DNA of 41,562 nucleotides from Gammaproteobacteria bacterium (GCA_024279945.1 JAJRRA010000079.1:1-41562), one strand, 5' to 3'. Shown: positions 7,855 through 17,552, numbered from the stretch's first letter. Numbers and translations are program-made. The notes: generated from the letters alone by a model not told the origin.

Positions 7855-8773
7855 TCATTACAACGCCGTCAAGCGATCGTTTCTCACGCAACTCACGCTC
7901 AAGCTGCAAGGCCTCTTCACGCTGCAGATAGGGGCCGATGCGAACGCGGTAAATGTTCGATTCGCCGGAACGGACCGTCTCCTGATAAGCACTCAGGCCA
8001 TCGAGTCTCAGGGAGGCGACCAGTTTCTCTGCATTGCCGGCCCTGGAAAAACTGCCGACCTGGACAACCCACCGAATCAGCGGGTCTGAAGGGGTCGTTA
8101 TCAGGGCGCTTTTTCCGGGCTGAAGATCCATCACCCGTGGTTTAACGCCATCGACCTTCGACTCAAGGTCAATCACAATCTGTTTGGCCTGCGCTTCAGA
8201 GTCATACGGGCCGACACGAACGCGGTGTAATGTCCCCACCTGCGATTTAACGCTGTCTGTCGTAACGGTATAACCGCTACTCCGCAGCGTGGCCGAGAGC
8301 TTGTTGGCATTAGCAACTGAGCCAAAACTGGCGACCTGGACAATGTAACGGCCTCTGTCCCCCAGGAGTTCAGGCTGTGGGATCGCGCGACCGGCCGATT
8401 CAGATGGTGGTGTTGGCGCCGGCTCATCATTCGTGGTTTCTTCCACAGTGGAAGCGGCCGCCACCGTTTTTTCAACCTGGCTCAGCGCGGGTTTCGCCAC
8501 GGGTTTGGCCGCAGATCTTGGTGCCGGTAGGGGGCGCACGGGCTCTTTCCCGCCGGACGGGTCCTTCTTAGGCTGCTGATCGGAACCCTGCGCCGCAATC
8601 GGGTAACGGCGGGTTTCGAAACTGAGCTCGGGTGGCTGTGGGGGTAGCTCGATTTTCTGTACCCGCAGGGATTCACCATCGCTGCGCCCACCCAGCAACA
8701 TGGGCAAAACAATAACCGCCAGGGCAATCAAAACGCTGGCGCCGACCAGTCTTTGCTTCAGGGCTTTATCCAT
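7844..8773 (-). CDS. DedD-like inner-membrane protein with two SPOR domains
   Basis: 309 residues. One membrane helix is near the N-terminus (residues ~11-28, GASVLIALAVIVLPMLL), followed by a Pro/Ala/Lys-rich linker to ~135. Two SPOR repeats (PF05036) follow, at about 141-215 (YIVQVASFGSVANANKL) and 231-305 (WVVQVGSFSRAGNAEKL). SPOR domains bind denuded peptidoglycan glycans at division septa. E. coli DedD in the same folC-dedD-cvpA-purF position has a single SPOR domain, so the tandem pair is a difference. It lies 34 bp after folC and overlaps cvpA by 11 bp. Confidence 0.92.
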   Translation of the reverse strand: MDKALKQRLVGASVLIALAVIVLPMLLGGRSDGESLRVQKIELPPQPPELSFETRRYPIAAQGSDQQPKKDPSGGKEPVRPLPAPRSAAKPVAKPALSQVEKTVAAASTVEETTNDEPAPTPPSESAGRAIPQPELLGDRGRYIVQVASFGSVANANKLSATLRSSGYTVTTDSVKSQVGTLHRVRVGPYDSEAQAKQIVIDLESKVDGVKPRVMDLQPGKSALITTPSDPLIRWVVQVGSFSRAGNAEKLVASLRLDGLSAYQETVRSGESNIYRVRIGPYLQREEALQLERELREKRSLDGVVMSAD

Positions 8774-8807
8774 TGGGAATTACAACTCCTTTAGCAGTCA
8801 AACACAA

Positions 8808-10157
8808 TCACAGTGGGATTCTAGCAGCATCAAGTTCCTTGTGCGGAGGAACTTCTGTACGTTTAGCGGCCCGCTCCGGCTGCCATCTGCCAAGCGCCTG
8901 GCCGGCGGTAAGGAATGAGCCGAAGACAAGTACGCAAGATGACGATGTACCCTGGGTACTCAATGCACCCAGCGCCGCATCCAGCGCCGTATCAACATTC
9001 GCCCAGGGGCTGACATTTGCACCACCGGCCCCGGCCCTGATGCGCGCAGCCAATTGTTCGCCGGTCTGCCCCCGCTGGCCTTCCAGCCCGGCGCAATACC
9101 AGTGGCAAACCACAGGATCGAGAATGCGTGCAACGGTAGCCGCATCCTTGTCGGCCAGCATCGCGATTACGCAGTGGCAGTCCCCCGCTGCGTCCGTTTG
9201 CACGACCTCGCTCAGTGCCGCCCGGATGGCTTCTGCCGCCAGCACGTTGTGACCCACGTCAACATAGACACGGGGGCGGACTGAGACCTGCTGAAAGCGG
9301 CCAGCCAGGGATACCGAGGCCAAACCGTGCCGCAGTTGATCAACGTGATTTGCAGCATCCGGCACCAATTCGAGTAAGGCGGCCAGGGCCGTTGCCATGT
9401 TGTCGACCTGGTGGCGGCCGCTCATTTGCGGTCGGTCCAACAGACATGCCGCTTCATCCTTGCTGAAACGAATACTTCCTTGCTCCTCAATCGCGAAAAA
9501 TTCATGACCCAGGCGCAACACCGGGGCCTGCAGGCGTCTTGCCTGCGCCATGACGCTGACGGGAGGCTCTGCCTCCCCGCAAACCAGCACGGTATCCGGT
9601 CGAATAATTCCAGCTTTTTCCCGCCCGATAGACTCGCGATCGTCACCCAGATATTCCTGGTGATCAAGGCCAACAGTGGTGATGACGGCACAGTCCGTAT
9701 CAAGGATATTAACCGCATCCAGGCGACCGCCCAGACCGACCTCCATCACTGCAAAATCCAGCCCGGACCGGTTCAGCAGGAAAATTGCTGCCAGAGTCCC
9801 GAATTCGAAGTAACTCAGGCTGATATCACCCCTGGCGGCCTCTACCCCCTCAAAAGCAGCCAGCAGTTGGCGGTCCGAAACCTCGCTTCGATTGATTTGC
9901 ACCCGTTCGTTGTAACGGAATAAATGGGGGGTGGTGTAACTTCCGGATGAATAGCCCAGTGCCTGGAGCATGGTGCTCAGATAACCCACCGTGGAGCCCT
10001 TGCCATTGGTGCCGGCCACCGTAATAATCTGCCGGGCGGGGCGCGGTGAGCCCATGCGCTGCCAGACTTCCCGACTGCGCTCCAGGCCAAGATCAATCGT
10101 CCGGGGATGCCGCGATTCCAGCAGGACAAGCCATTCATTCAATGCGAGAGAGCACAT
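8808..10157 (-). CDS. folC: Bifunctional folylpolyglutamate synthase / dihydrofolate synthase
   Basis: 449 residues. It adds glutamate to dihydropteroate and then extends folate polyglutamates, using ATP, in the cytoplasm. The Mur-ligase-type P-loop is seen as VAGTNGKGSTVGYLSTM (residues ~46-62), with the motif YFEFGTLAAIFLL and the metal/ATP region TTVGLDHQEYLGD. Length is usual. The ATG at 10157 has no clear Shine-Dalgarno sequence. The gap to accD (115 bp) holds two palindromes, so folC may not simply be co-translated with accD. Confidence 0.95.
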   Translation of the reverse strand: MCSLALNEWLVLLESRHPRTIDLGLERSREVWQRMGSPRPARQIITVAGTNGKGSTVGYLSTMLQALGYSSGSYTTPHLFRYNERVQINRSEVSDRQLLAAFEGVEAARGDISLSYFEFGTLAAIFLLNRSGLDFAVMEVGLGGRLDAVNILDTDCAVITTVGLDHQEYLGDDRESIGREKAGIIRPDTVLVCGEAEPPVSVMAQARRLQAPVLRLGHEFFAIEEQGSIRFSKDEAACLLDRPQMSGRHQVDNMATALAALLELVPDAANHVDQLRHGLASVSLAGRFQQVSVRPRVYVDVGHNVLAAEAIRAALSEVVQTDAAGDCHCVIAMLADKDAATVARILDPVVCHWYCAGLEGQRGQTGEQLAARIRAGAGGANVSPWANVDTALDAALGALSTQGTSSSCVLVFGSFLTAGQALGRWQPERAAKRTEVPPHKELDAARIPL

Positions 10158-10176
10158 AGTTTAACGCTTAAGAATA

Positions 10177-10200
10177 GACCGTCAATCCGGAATGACGGTC
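10177..10200. repeat. Hairpin with 8-bp stem in the accD-folC gap
   Basis: GACCGTCA (10177-10184) and TGACGGTC (10193-10200) are perfect complements around an 8-base loop. It sits 20 bp upstream of the folC start codon on the transcribed strand. No T-run follows, so it is more likely an RNA structure or repeat remnant than a terminator. Confidence 0.5.
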
Positions 10201-10218
10201 GAATCGTTGCTTCCGTCA

Positions 10219-10248
10219 TCCCGGATCACGCGCAGCGTGCATCCGGGA
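10219..10248. repeat. REP-like palindrome (TCCCGGAT...ATCCGGGA)
   Basis: Outer arms TCCCGGAT (10219-10226) and ATCCGGGA (10241-10248) plus inner arms CACGC (10227-10231) and GCGTG (10235-10239) form an imperfect hairpin. The CGTCATCCCGGA...CATCCGGGATCC pattern resembles dispersed intergenic repeats common in proteobacteria. It lies between accD and folC inside an otherwise compact gene run. Confidence 0.6.
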
Positions 10249-10272
10249 TCCATCGAGCATCATACGAAAGCC

Positions 10273-11160
10273 TCAGGCAACGACTTCTCCGCTCACCACT
10301 TTGGCTGGCTCCCCGTCCATCATCAGCGCCAGCATGGCGGCAATTTCATCCCGCAACTGCCGGCGATCCAGGATCATGTCGATGGCGCCTTTCTCGAGCA
10401 GAAATTCACTGCGCTGGAATCCTTCCGGTAGCTTTTCACGCACGGTCTGTTCAATCACGCGCGGCCCGGCAAAACCAATCAAGGCACCCGGTTCGGCGAT
10501 ATTGATATCCCCCAGCATACCCAGGCTGGCGGAAACCCCGCCCGTGGTGGGATGAGTCAGTACGGAAATATACGGGATTCCCTCTTCCGCCATGCGGCCC
10601 AGCACGGCGCTGGTTTTGGCCATCTGCATCAGGGACAGCAAGCCTTCCTGCATGCGCGCCCCGCCGGTGGCCGAGAAACACACCAGGGGCACCTTCAGCC
10701 GCAAGCATTCCTGGCCGGCGCGGGCAAACTTTTCACCGACCACCGAGCCCATGGAGCCGCCCATGAAGGCAAATTCAAACGCACAAGCCACGATGTCCCG
10801 CTCGGCGAGCTTACCCACCAGGGCGATCAGTGCGTCTTTCTCGCCGGTTTTTTTCTGCGCGGCAATGATTCGATCGCGGTATTTTTTCTGATCACGGAAT
10901 TTGAGTGTATCTACCGGTTCGAGATCGCCGGCAATTTCACGTTTCTCGCCCGGGTCGAGGAATTGTTCCAGTCGGACCCTGGCGGCGACCGGCATGTGTT
11001 TGCTGCACTTGGGACAGACCGCCAGGTTGCGGTCAAGTTCGGGCTTGTACAGTACCGCTGAACAGGCAGCGCATTTGGTCCACAGCCCTTCGGGCACGTT
11101 ACGTTTGGTCCCGCCTTCGGTGCGGATTCGCGAAGGCATGAGTTTTTGAAACCAGCTCAT
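10273..11160 (-). CDS. accD: Acetyl-CoA carboxylase carboxyltransferase subunit beta
   Basis: 295 residues from ATG 11160 ([16 protein letters not shown], the standard start); the in-frame extension to 11199 lies within trpA and is rejected. With AccA it transfers the carboxyl group from biotin to acetyl-CoA, giving malonyl-CoA for fatty-acid synthesis. An N-terminal zinc ribbon is visible with Cys30, Cys33, Cys49 and Cys52. The crotonase-like core includes GARMQEG and [14 protein letters not shown]. It starts one base after the trpA stop codon, so the two are almost certainly co-transcribed. Length is normal. Confidence 0.96.
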   Translation of the reverse strand: MSWFQKLMPSRIRTEGGTKRNVPEGLWTKCAACSAVLYKPELDRNLAVCPKCSKHMPVAARVRLEQFLDPGEKREIAGDLEPVDTLKFRDQKKYRDRIIAAQKKTGEKDALIALVGKLAERDIVACAFEFAFMGGSMGSVVGEKFARAGQECLRLKVPLVCFSATGGARMQEGLLSLMQMAKTSAVLGRMAEEGIPYISVLTHPTTGGVSASLGMLGDINIAEPGALIGFAGPRVIEQTVREKLPEGFQRSEFLLEKGAIDMILDRRQLRDEIAAMLALMMDGEPAKVVSGEVVA

Positions 11161-11161
11161 A

Positions 11162-11971
11162 TCAGTCCCTGTTGTCCATTGCATGACGGATGGGTGCAAG
11201 AAAGCCCATCACCCGTTCGCAGGCATCATCGCATGATACGGCGTTGCGTACCTGCTCCACCAGTGCACTGCCGATGACCACCGCGTCAGCCAGATCGGCA
11301 ACTGCTGCGGCATCTTCTGCAGTCTTGATCCCGAAACCAACGGCAAGCGGCAAATCACTGCATGAACGGATTTCACCCAGCGGCCCGGCAAGACTGGCCC
11401 GGTCCAGGCTGTTGGCCCCGGTGATACCCTTGAACGAAACGTAGTACAGGTAGCCTCTGGCCTGCCCGGCAATGAACCGCAGGCGCGCGCTTGTGGTCGT
11501 GGGCGCTACCAGGAAAATGGGGTAAATTCCCTGTTCATCCAGGCAGTCGCGTAAAGCCTTCATTTCCTCCGGCGGGCAGTCCACAGTCAATATCCCGTCG
11601 ACACCGGCGCGGGCGGCATCCCGGGCAAAGGCTGCGTAGCCATAGCGCTCAATCGGGTTCAGGTAACCCATCAGTACAACAGGTGTATCCGGATCCCGGC
11701 AGCGAAATGTTGCCACCGCATCAACTACACTGCGCAGCGTGACGCCCCTGGAAATTGCGCGTTCACTGGCCATCTGGATAACCGGCCCATCCGCCGCCGG
11801 GTCAGAGAACGGTACACCGAGTTCCAGCACATCAGAACCGGATTTCACCAGCGCATGCAGGATATCAACCATCCACTCCGGATCGGGATCACCCATGGTA
11901 ATAAAGGGAACCAACGCCTTGCGTCCACTCCGTGACAAGGCCTCAAAGCGTGTATCTAATCGGTTGCTCAC
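11162..11971 (-). CDS. trpA: Tryptophan synthase alpha subunit
   Basis: 269 residues from GTG 11971. It cleaves indole-3-glycerol phosphate to indole and glyceraldehyde-3-phosphate within the TrpA2B2 complex. The catalytic Glu50 (ELGVPFSDP) and Asp61 (AADGP) are present, as is the phosphate loop [10 protein letters not shown]. The start codon overlaps the trpB stop as GTGA (11968-11971), a classic coupled arrangement. Length matches the family. Confidence 0.96.
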   Translation of the reverse strand: MSNRLDTRFEALSRSGRKALVPFITMGDPDPEWMVDILHALVKSGSDVLELGVPFSDPAADGPVIQMASERAISRGVTLRSVVDAVATFRCRDPDTPVVLMGYLNPIERYGYAAFARDAARAGVDGILTVDCPPEEMKALRDCLDEQGIYPIFLVAPTTTSARLRFIAGQARGYLYYVSFKGITGANSLDRASLAGPLGEIRSCSDLPLAVGFGIKTAEDAAAVADLADAVVIGSALVEQVRNAVSCDDACERVMGFLAPIRHAMDNRD

Positions 11972-13203
11972 AGGGAAATATTCTCCAGTTCGGCAACGGT
12001 CTGGACGTCTTTGTCGCCCCGCCCGGAAAGATTGACCAGCAGGGTCTGGTCCGCCTTCATTTCGGCAGCCAGCTTCATTCCGTAGGCAACGGCGTGGCTG
12101 CTTTCCAGCGCCGGCAGGATGCCTTCCAGCCGGGTCAGCCGGTGAAAGGCCTCGAGTGCCTCCTGGTCCGTCACTGCGACATACTCGGCACGCCCGCTGT
12201 CCTTGAGCCAGGCATGCTCGGGACCCACGCCCGGATAATCCAGCCCGGCTGAAACCGAGTGTGTGTGCATGATCTGACCGGCGTCGTCATCCATCAGGTA
12301 GCTGCGGCAACCGTGCAGGACACCCGGCCGCCCGGCACACAGGGATGCCGCATGCTGCCCGCTGGACAGCCCCCGGCCCGCGGCCTCCACCCCAAACATT
12401 TTCACCGGGGCATCCTCGATGAACGGATGAAACAAACCCATCGCATTGGAACCGCCACCGACACAGGCCACCAGCGCATCGGGCAGCGTATCGTACTGTT
12501 CCATCATCTGGCGGCAGGCTTCGCGCCCGACCACCGCATTGAAATCCCGCACCATCACCGGATAGGGGTGCGGCCCGGCAACGGTGCCGATAATGTAATA
12601 GGTGTCATCTATATTGCTGACCCAGTCCCTCATCGCCTCGTTGAGCGCATCTTTGAGTGTTTTTGACCCCGATGTGACGGACCGTACTTCCGCCCCCAGC
12701 AAACGCATCCGGAAGACGTTGATGGCCTGGCGATGGATATCTACCTCACCCATGTAAACCACGCAGGACTGGCCCAGACGCGCCGCTACGGTTGCCGATG
12801 CAACACCATGCTGCCCTGCACCGGTTTCCGCGATCACCCGGGACTTGCCCATGTAATGGGCGAGAAGTGCCTGCCCCACCGTGTTGTTTATTTTGTGCGC
12901 CCCGGTGTGATTGAGGTCTTCGCGCTTGAGAAGAATCCGCGCACCACCGGCCAATTCGGTCAGGCGGCGGGCAAAATAAAGGGGCGAAGGACGGCCAACG
13001 TAATACGTAAGGTCAGAGTCCAGGCGAGCCATGAATTCCTCATCCTGGCGCCAACGGCCATAAGCCTCTTTCAATTCATCCAGGGCATGCATCAGGGTTT
13101 CGGCCACATAGCTGCCGCCGTAAGGACCAAAATGGCCGGATTCATCGGGCTCTGAAGTGGTCAGGATGGTCTGGTCTGCTTCACTACTCACTGGGGTGCT
13201 CAC
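11968..13203 (-). CDS. trpB: Tryptophan synthase beta subunit
   Basis: 411 residues from GTG 13203 (AGGTAAAG just upstream); a second in-frame GTG at 13191 is possible. It condenses indole with serine to make tryptophan. PLP lysine Lys104 lies in [13 protein letters not shown], the catalytic Glu is in ETGAGQHG, and the PLP-phosphate loop is [10 protein letters not shown]. It overlaps the end of trpF by 20 bp and the start of trpA by 4 bp. Confidence 0.97.
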   Translation of the reverse strand: MSTPVSSEADQTILTTSEPDESGHFGPYGGSYVAETLMHALDELKEAYGRWRQDEEFMARLDSDLTYYVGRPSPLYFARRLTELAGGARILLKREDLNHTGAHKINNTVGQALLAHYMGKSRVIAETGAGQHGVASATVAARLGQSCVVYMGEVDIHRQAINVFRMRLLGAEVRSVTSGSKTLKDALNEAMRDWVSNIDDTYYIIGTVAGPHPYPVMVRDFNAVVGREACRQMMEQYDTLPDALVACVGGGSNAMGLFHPFIEDAPVKMFGVEAAGRGLSSGQHAASLCAGRPGVLHGCRSYLMDDDAGQIMHTHSVSAGLDYPGVGPEHAWLKDSGRAEYVAVTDQEALEAFHRLTRLEGILPALESSHAVAYGMKLAAEMKADQTLLVNLSGRGDKDVQTVAELENISL

Positions 13204-13834
13204 TCTTTACCTGTTCAACAAATCGCCGCATTGCAGCAGCGCTCTTGATACCCGGCCCTTCCTCTACGCCACTGGATACATCCACCGCCCAGGGCTGCAC
13301 CAGACGCACCGCCGCAGCAACATTGTCCGGGGTCAGGCCACCTGCCAGGATCAGCGGCCGTCCGGCCCTGTTGCCGGTCTGACCTAATTGCCGCCAATCG
13401 AGTACCTGGCCGGTGCCACCCAGCCCGCCGGGTTCATGGCTGTCGACCAGCAAAGCCGCAGCATCGTCAAACTCCCGGTGCGCCCGCTCCAGGGTCTGCT
13501 CAGCAAGCCGGGCGGAATCCATACTCACCGCCTTGACGTAAGGCAGACCAAACTGTCGGCAGAAGGCGGCATCCTCCCGGCCATGAAATTGCAGCAAGGA
13601 CAGCGGTACCTGGCTGATAATACGGCCAACCTGCTCCTCATCCTGATCCAGAAACAGCCCTACCCGGGCTACAAATGCCGGAACCCATTGTACGAGTTCC
13701 CGGGCCTTGCTGTGATCGATCAGGCGCTTGCTGCCGGCGGCAAAAACAAAACCAAGCGCATCCGCCCCACAGGCGACAGCGGCCCGCACATCACGGCCCC
13801 GGGTCAAGCCACATATTTTAACCCTAATTCGCAT
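13184..13834 (-). CDS. trpF: Phosphoribosylanthranilate isomerase
   Basis: 216 residues from ATG 13834. It isomerises phosphoribosylanthranilate in tryptophan synthesis. VKICGLTR carries the catalytic Cys8; [18 protein letters not shown] (catalytic Asp) and [11 protein letters not shown] with [12 protein letters not shown] (phosphate binding) are all present. An in-frame frame open to 13972 is poly-proline shadow sequence inside truA and is rejected; ATG 13846 is an alternative. The start overlaps the truA stop by 11 bp and has no clear ribosome-binding site, so coupling is likely. Confidence 0.94.
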   Translation of the reverse strand: MRIRVKICGLTRGRDVRAAVACGADALGFVFAAGSKRLIDHSKARELVQWVPAFVARVGLFLDQDEEQVGRIISQVPLSLLQFHGREDAAFCRQFGLPYVKAVSMDSARLAEQTLERAHREFDDAAALLVDSHEPGGLGGTGQVLDWRQLGQTGNRAGRPLILAGGLTPDNVAAAVRLVQPWAVDVSSGVEEGPGIKSAAAMRRFVEQVKSEHPSE

Positions 13835-14585
13835 ACGGAAAATCATATTGTGCCGCATAACGGGCGCGCACAAAATAGAGCCCTTCGGGGGCGGCGGTGG
13901 GGGCGGCCAGGGCACGATCCTGCTTGCCCAGCACGTCACCAAGCCACTGCGGGGGCGCCTCACCCAGCCCAACCCGGATCAGGCTGCCGGCAATGTTCCT
14001 GACCATGTGATACAGAAATCCGTTGGCCGTGACTTCCAGGCTGACGGTATCAGCCGAGCGCTGCACCGAAATTTGCTGAATTTCACGCAGCGCATGGCGC
14101 GCCTGGCAGGCGGCGGCACGAAAAGACGTGAAATCGTGTTCACCGAGCAAAAGTTGTGCGGCATCGTGCATTTTATCGGCATCCAGCGGTTTGCGGCACC
14201 AACTCTTTCGGCCGGCATCCAGCGCCGGTCGGATCCAGCGGTTCAGGATGAGGTATCGATAGGTCCGGGAAAAGGCGCTGAAGCGTGCGTGAAACTCGTC
14301 ATCCACCGGACGAATCCACAGGACGCTGATACCCTTTGGCAGATTGCTGTTGAGGCCCAGGATCCAGGATCGTTCGCTGCGCTGTGCATCAGAATCAAAG
14401 TGTGCGACCTGCCCCAGTGCGTGAACACCCGTGTCGGTCCTGCCGCAAACAGTAACCCTGGCTGCATGATTTGCGACCCGGGCCAGGGCCTTCTCGACAC
14501 AGCCCTGCACCGTCGGCTGCTGGCGCTGAATCTGCCAGCCCAGGAAGGCGCAACCATCATATTCTAGTCCCAGGGCATAACGCAT
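13824..14585 (-). CDS. truA: tRNA pseudouridine(38-40) synthase
   Basis: 253 residues. It converts uridines 38-40 of the tRNA anticodon arm to pseudouridine. The catalytic Asp51 is in VCGRTDTGVHALGQ; FHARFSAFSRTYRYLI and GFLYHMVRNIAGSL are family signatures. It lies 20 bp after fimV and overlaps trpF by 11 bp, the usual gammaproteobacterial order. Confidence 0.96.
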   Translation of the reverse strand: MRYALGLEYDGCAFLGWQIQRQQPTVQGCVEKALARVANHAARVTVCGRTDTGVHALGQVAHFDSDAQRSERSWILGLNSNLPKGISVLWIRPVDDEFHARFSAFSRTYRYLILNRWIRPALDAGRKSWCRKPLDADKMHDAAQLLLGEHDFTSFRAAACQARHALREIQQISVQRSADTVSLEVTANGFLYHMVRNIAGSLIRVGLGEAPPQWLGDVLGKQDRALAAPTAAPEGLYFVRARYAAQYDFPYAN

Positions 14586-14605
14586 ATCACGTCGGGCTTG
14601 GCATG

Positions 14606-16441
14606 CTAAAACAAACCCTTCATTTTGTTCGCTTCAGTCTGCTGTTCCGCGGAGCCGTTGGCAATCACTTCTTCCAGAATGACCCTTGCAGCTTCTTTAT
14701 CGCCCATGGAGATATAGGCCCGAGCCAAATCCAGTTGGATCTCCGGATCTGCGCTTTCCTCATCCAGCAAGTGGGCATCTTCATCATCGGCGGGAGGTTC
14801 GTTCTTGACCGGCATGGTTTGGGTGGCCTCTGGCGCATCCCCTGGCGCATCCCCTGGCGCATCCTCCGGCGCACCATCGGCTTCTGCTGTTACAGACCCT
14901 TCGATGGACTCCTCATTTGCAGCCTCTTCGGCCGGCATCTGTTCAATCGGAGTGGAGTCCAGAACCCGCAGGACATCTTCCGCTGGGTCCTTGAACTCAC
15001 TCAGCGGGCCCGGTTTGCGCCCAAGGTCGGAAACCACCGTGTCCGCACCGCCACGACGGCTCATGAACCAGCCCACAAGCACAACGATAACGACCAGCAG
15101 CGCCAGCAACCAAAGAGAAAATCGACTGTACCAGGGCTTTTCCTGCACCGGAGCAGGCACGACTTTTGGTGTTGCAGTTTCTTTATCGGCGAGTCTTTCC
15201 TGCCGCAGGCGTTCCTCCATGCCGGCCAGATTCTCGTTCTCGACCGTCGCTGCGGGGGCTTCCGCCAGTTGGCTTTCCAGTTCCTTCAGGCGTTGTTCCA
15301 GATAGCTGTTTTGCTGCTGTTGATTGATCAATTCTTCTTCTTTACGCGATAATTCCTCACGCAAGGCTTGGGCTGTTTGCACTTCATCCGCCCCCGCCTG
15401 TGTTTCCTCCGCTCCAGAGCCGTTGCTAAGGGATTTGTCTTCAGCCGGCGGCAGCAGCTCCAATTGACTGGGGATTAAGTCTGCCTGCGGTTCGGATGGC
15501 GGCACTTCATCCGCCGTGACAGATTCTAAAAGAGCGGATTCCCCGGCCTGCTGGTCCGAAACCGGCTCAATTGCGGCACTTTCATCAGCCAGCAACGGAA
15601 CCATCGGATCGGCCATGTTACGGTCCGGGCGCGACTGGACGGCATCCGTTTGTTTTTTCACTTCACTGCTGGCCACAACGGAAGATATGGTATTGATACT
15701 GTCCTTCTGCGGCATGCGGAGAATGGCCCCGCGTCGCAGCAGATTAATGTTGTTTTGGGAAAATGCCGTCGGGTTTTCACGCTGGATGGCCAGCATCACT
15801 TTGTTCAGGTTGAACCCGCTTCCGGCAGACCAGTCCGTGGCGATGCGCCACAGGGTATCGCCATTTTGTACCGGACCGTATTGATCTGCGCCGGGCACCA
15901 GGACATCAGCCCCTTGTGCGCTGGGTGTGGCGGGCTGCGTTTCGGTTGTACTGCCTGCGTCAGGCCGGGGCGCAGCAATGGGTTGTGACGCAGTGGCCCC
16001 GGCTGTTTCAGTGCGGGGTGCCGGAGCGGGACGACTGAGTGTTGGCGGATCCAGGAACAGGGTGTATTCCCGCAGCATGCGACCATTCGACCACTTCACC
16101 TCCAGGATCAGGCGCAGAACAGGATCATTGATACCCAGTTCACTGCTCACCGTGATAGACGCATCTCCATCCAGTTCATTGACCGAGAACTGTAAGGGCA
16201 CGGAAACATCATTGCGGCTCGCACCGATCAGCTCATAGTCTTCTGCCGAAGCCAGGCTGGCGCTGAGCGAATCCAGGTCGTCCGATGGACGGGTAATGAG
16301 TTCTATGTTGACTTCCAGCGGTTCGCCAAGGAAAGATTCAATTTTTGCTTCTCCCAGCCCGAGTGACCAGGCCAGTTGGCTGAAAACAAGCAATGAAGCA
16401 CCCAGCATGGCGCTGATGCAGAATGAATTTCGGGTGTTCAT
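14606..16441 (-). CDS. fimV: FimV-type polar assembly protein with LysM domain
   Basis: 611 residues from ATG 16441, preceded by GGAGGG. In pseudomonads FimV is a polar landmark that binds peptidoglycan and helps type IV pilus and type II secretion assembly and cAMP signalling. Order here: signal peptide (1-26, ending AWS), FimV N-terminal domain (GLGEAKIESFLGEPL, 27-132), LysM (~188-243), a Gln/Glu coiled coil (~355-395), one membrane helix (441-460), an acidic linker, and the short FimV C-terminal helical motif (565-611, ending ANKMKGLF). The linker has tandem EDAP/GDAP repeats encoded by a 12-bp DNA repeat at 14831-14866, a likely site of length variation. It is shorter than Pseudomonas FimV (over 900 residues), with a reduced cytoplasmic part. 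Confidence 0.93.
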   Translation of the reverse strand: MNTRNSFCISAMLGASLLVFSQLAWSLGLGEAKIESFLGEPLEVNIELITRPSDDLDSLSASLASAEDYELIGASRNDVSVPLQFSVNELDGDASITVSSELGINDPVLRLILEVKWSNGRMLREYTLFLDPPTLSRPAPAPRTETAGATASQPIAAPRPDAGSTTETQPATPSAQGADVLVPGADQYGPVQNGDTLWRIATDWSAGSGFNLNKVMLAIQRENPTAFSQNNINLLRRGAILRMPQKDSINTISSVVASSEVKKQTDAVQSRPDRNMADPMVPLLADESAAIEPVSDQQAGESALLESVTADEVPPSEPQADLIPSQLELLPPAEDKSLSNGSGAEETQAGADEVQTAQALREELSRKEEELINQQQQNSYLEQRLKELESQLAEAPAATVENENLAGMEERLRQERLADKETATPKVVPAPVQEKPWYSRFSLWLLALLVVIVVLVGWFMSRRGGADTVVSDLGRKPGPLSEFKDPAEDVLRVLDSTPIEQMPAEEAANEESIEGSVTAEADGAPEDAPGDAPGDAPEATQTMPVKNEPPADDEDAHLLDEESADPEIQLDLARAYISMGDKEAARVILEEVIANGSAEQQTEANKMKGLF

Positions 16442-16481
16442 GAGTCCCTCCGTCTTTCCCTGACTTTTAGAACAACAGGAT

Positions 16482-17498
16482 TTAGTGATTTTTCTCAAGC
16501 ACATTCATAATCTGGATGGCGTTCAAAGCCGCTCCTTTGCGGATATTATCCGCAACAACCCACATATCGATACCACGCGGGTGGCTTAAATCACGTCGCA
16601 ATCTCCCGACGTATACCGGATCCTTGCCGGCAGCATGGGTCACCGGCGTCGGGTGAATCATGTCCTTGCCTTCCAGGAATTCGATGCCGGGAGCCGCTTC
16701 CAGCAATTCCCTGACCCGCTCGATACTGATGTCTTCACGGGTTTCAAAATGCACCGCTTCGGCATGACCGAAAAACACCGGCACCCGCACCGCGGTTGCA
16801 TTGACCAGCACGTCGGAATCTTCAAAGATTTTCTGGGTTTCCCACAACATCTTCATTTCTTCGCGCGAATAACCGTTGTCCTGCATTTCGTCGATTTGCG
16901 GCAACACATTAAAGGCGATCGGCTGGGCAAACTTGCTGATTTCAACATCCTTGAGGTTCAGCCGTTGGGCGGTCTGAGCCGCAAGTTCATTCAGGCCGCC
17001 ACGCCCGGCGCCTGATACCGACTGGTAAGTAGCCACGTTAATCCGGCTGATACCCGCCGCCCGGTAGACCGGTTCCAATGCAACCACCATCTGGATGGTC
17101 GAGCAATTGGGATTGGCGATAATGCAACCACCCGACAGGCCATCGAGGACGGCGGCATTCACTTCCGGAACAACCAGCGGAATATCATCGTCGTAGCGGA
17201 AAGCGGAGGTATTGTCGATCACGATCGCACCTGCCGCTGCCGCCCGGGGCGCAAATTCCTTGCTGACGGAACCACCGGCTGAAAACAGTCCGTAATCTAC
17301 CGTGGAAAAGTCAAAATCCGCGAGGTTTGATATAGTCAGTTGTGCGTTGCCGAAATCCACATCGGTGCCTGCCGAACGTTCGCTGGCCAGTGCCGTAACC
17401 TGGTCGGTCCGGTAGCCTTCTTCGGCAAGAATGGACAACATCACTTCACCCACGGCGCCGCTGGCGCCGACTACTGCAATTTTCGTTTTATGATTCAT
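16482..17498 (-). CDS. asd: Aspartate-semialdehyde dehydrogenase
   Basis: 338 residues. It reduces beta-aspartyl phosphate to aspartate semialdehyde with NADPH, feeding lysine, diaminopimelate, methionine and threonine synthesis. The Rossmann motif VVGASGAVGEV is at 9-19, the nucleophile Cys132 is in IANPNCSTIQ, and SVSGAGRGG follows. No Shine-Dalgarno sequence precedes the ATG; instead a TATAAT lies 7 bp before it, which suggests a leaderless transcript. Followed by fimV after a 40-bp gap. Confidence 0.96.
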   Translation of the reverse strand: MNHKTKIAVVGASGAVGEVMLSILAEEGYRTDQVTALASERSAGTDVDFGNAQLTISNLADFDFSTVDYGLFSAGGSVSKEFAPRAAAAGAIVIDNTSAFRYDDDIPLVVPEVNAAVLDGLSGGCIIANPNCSTIQMVVALEPVYRAAGISRINVATYQSVSGAGRGGLNELAAQTAQRLNLKDVEISKFAQPIAFNVLPQIDEMQDNGYSREEMKMLWETQKIFEDSDVLVNATAVRVPVFFGHAEAVHFETREDISIERVRELLEAAPGIEFLEGKDMIHPTPVTHAAGKDPVYVGRLRRDLSHPRGIDMWVVADNIRKGAALNAIQIMNVLEKNH

Positions 17499-17505
17499 GT
17501 TTAAA

Positions 17506-17511
17506 ATTATA
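17506..17511 (-). promoter_or_regulatory. TATAAT box directly upstream of asd
   Basis: On the minus strand a perfect TATAAT ends 7 bases before the asd ATG in an AT-rich 54-bp gap. A transcript from it would start at or next to the A of the ATG. No good -35 element is seen at 16-18 bp. Chance occurrence in AT-rich DNA cannot be excluded. Confidence 0.35.
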
Positions 17512-17552
17512 TAGTAATTGTAAGTCGTTGTTTAACAGTTTTTAAATTAAAT

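Noticed and set aside
13835-13972. N-terminal extension of TrpF with a proline run
   Set aside because: It lies inside truA in another frame; the TrpF family begins at RVKICGLTR.
13728-14567. 279-residue plus-strand frame opposite truA and trpF
   Set aside because: Shadow frame of high-GC genes with complete enzymes on the other strand.
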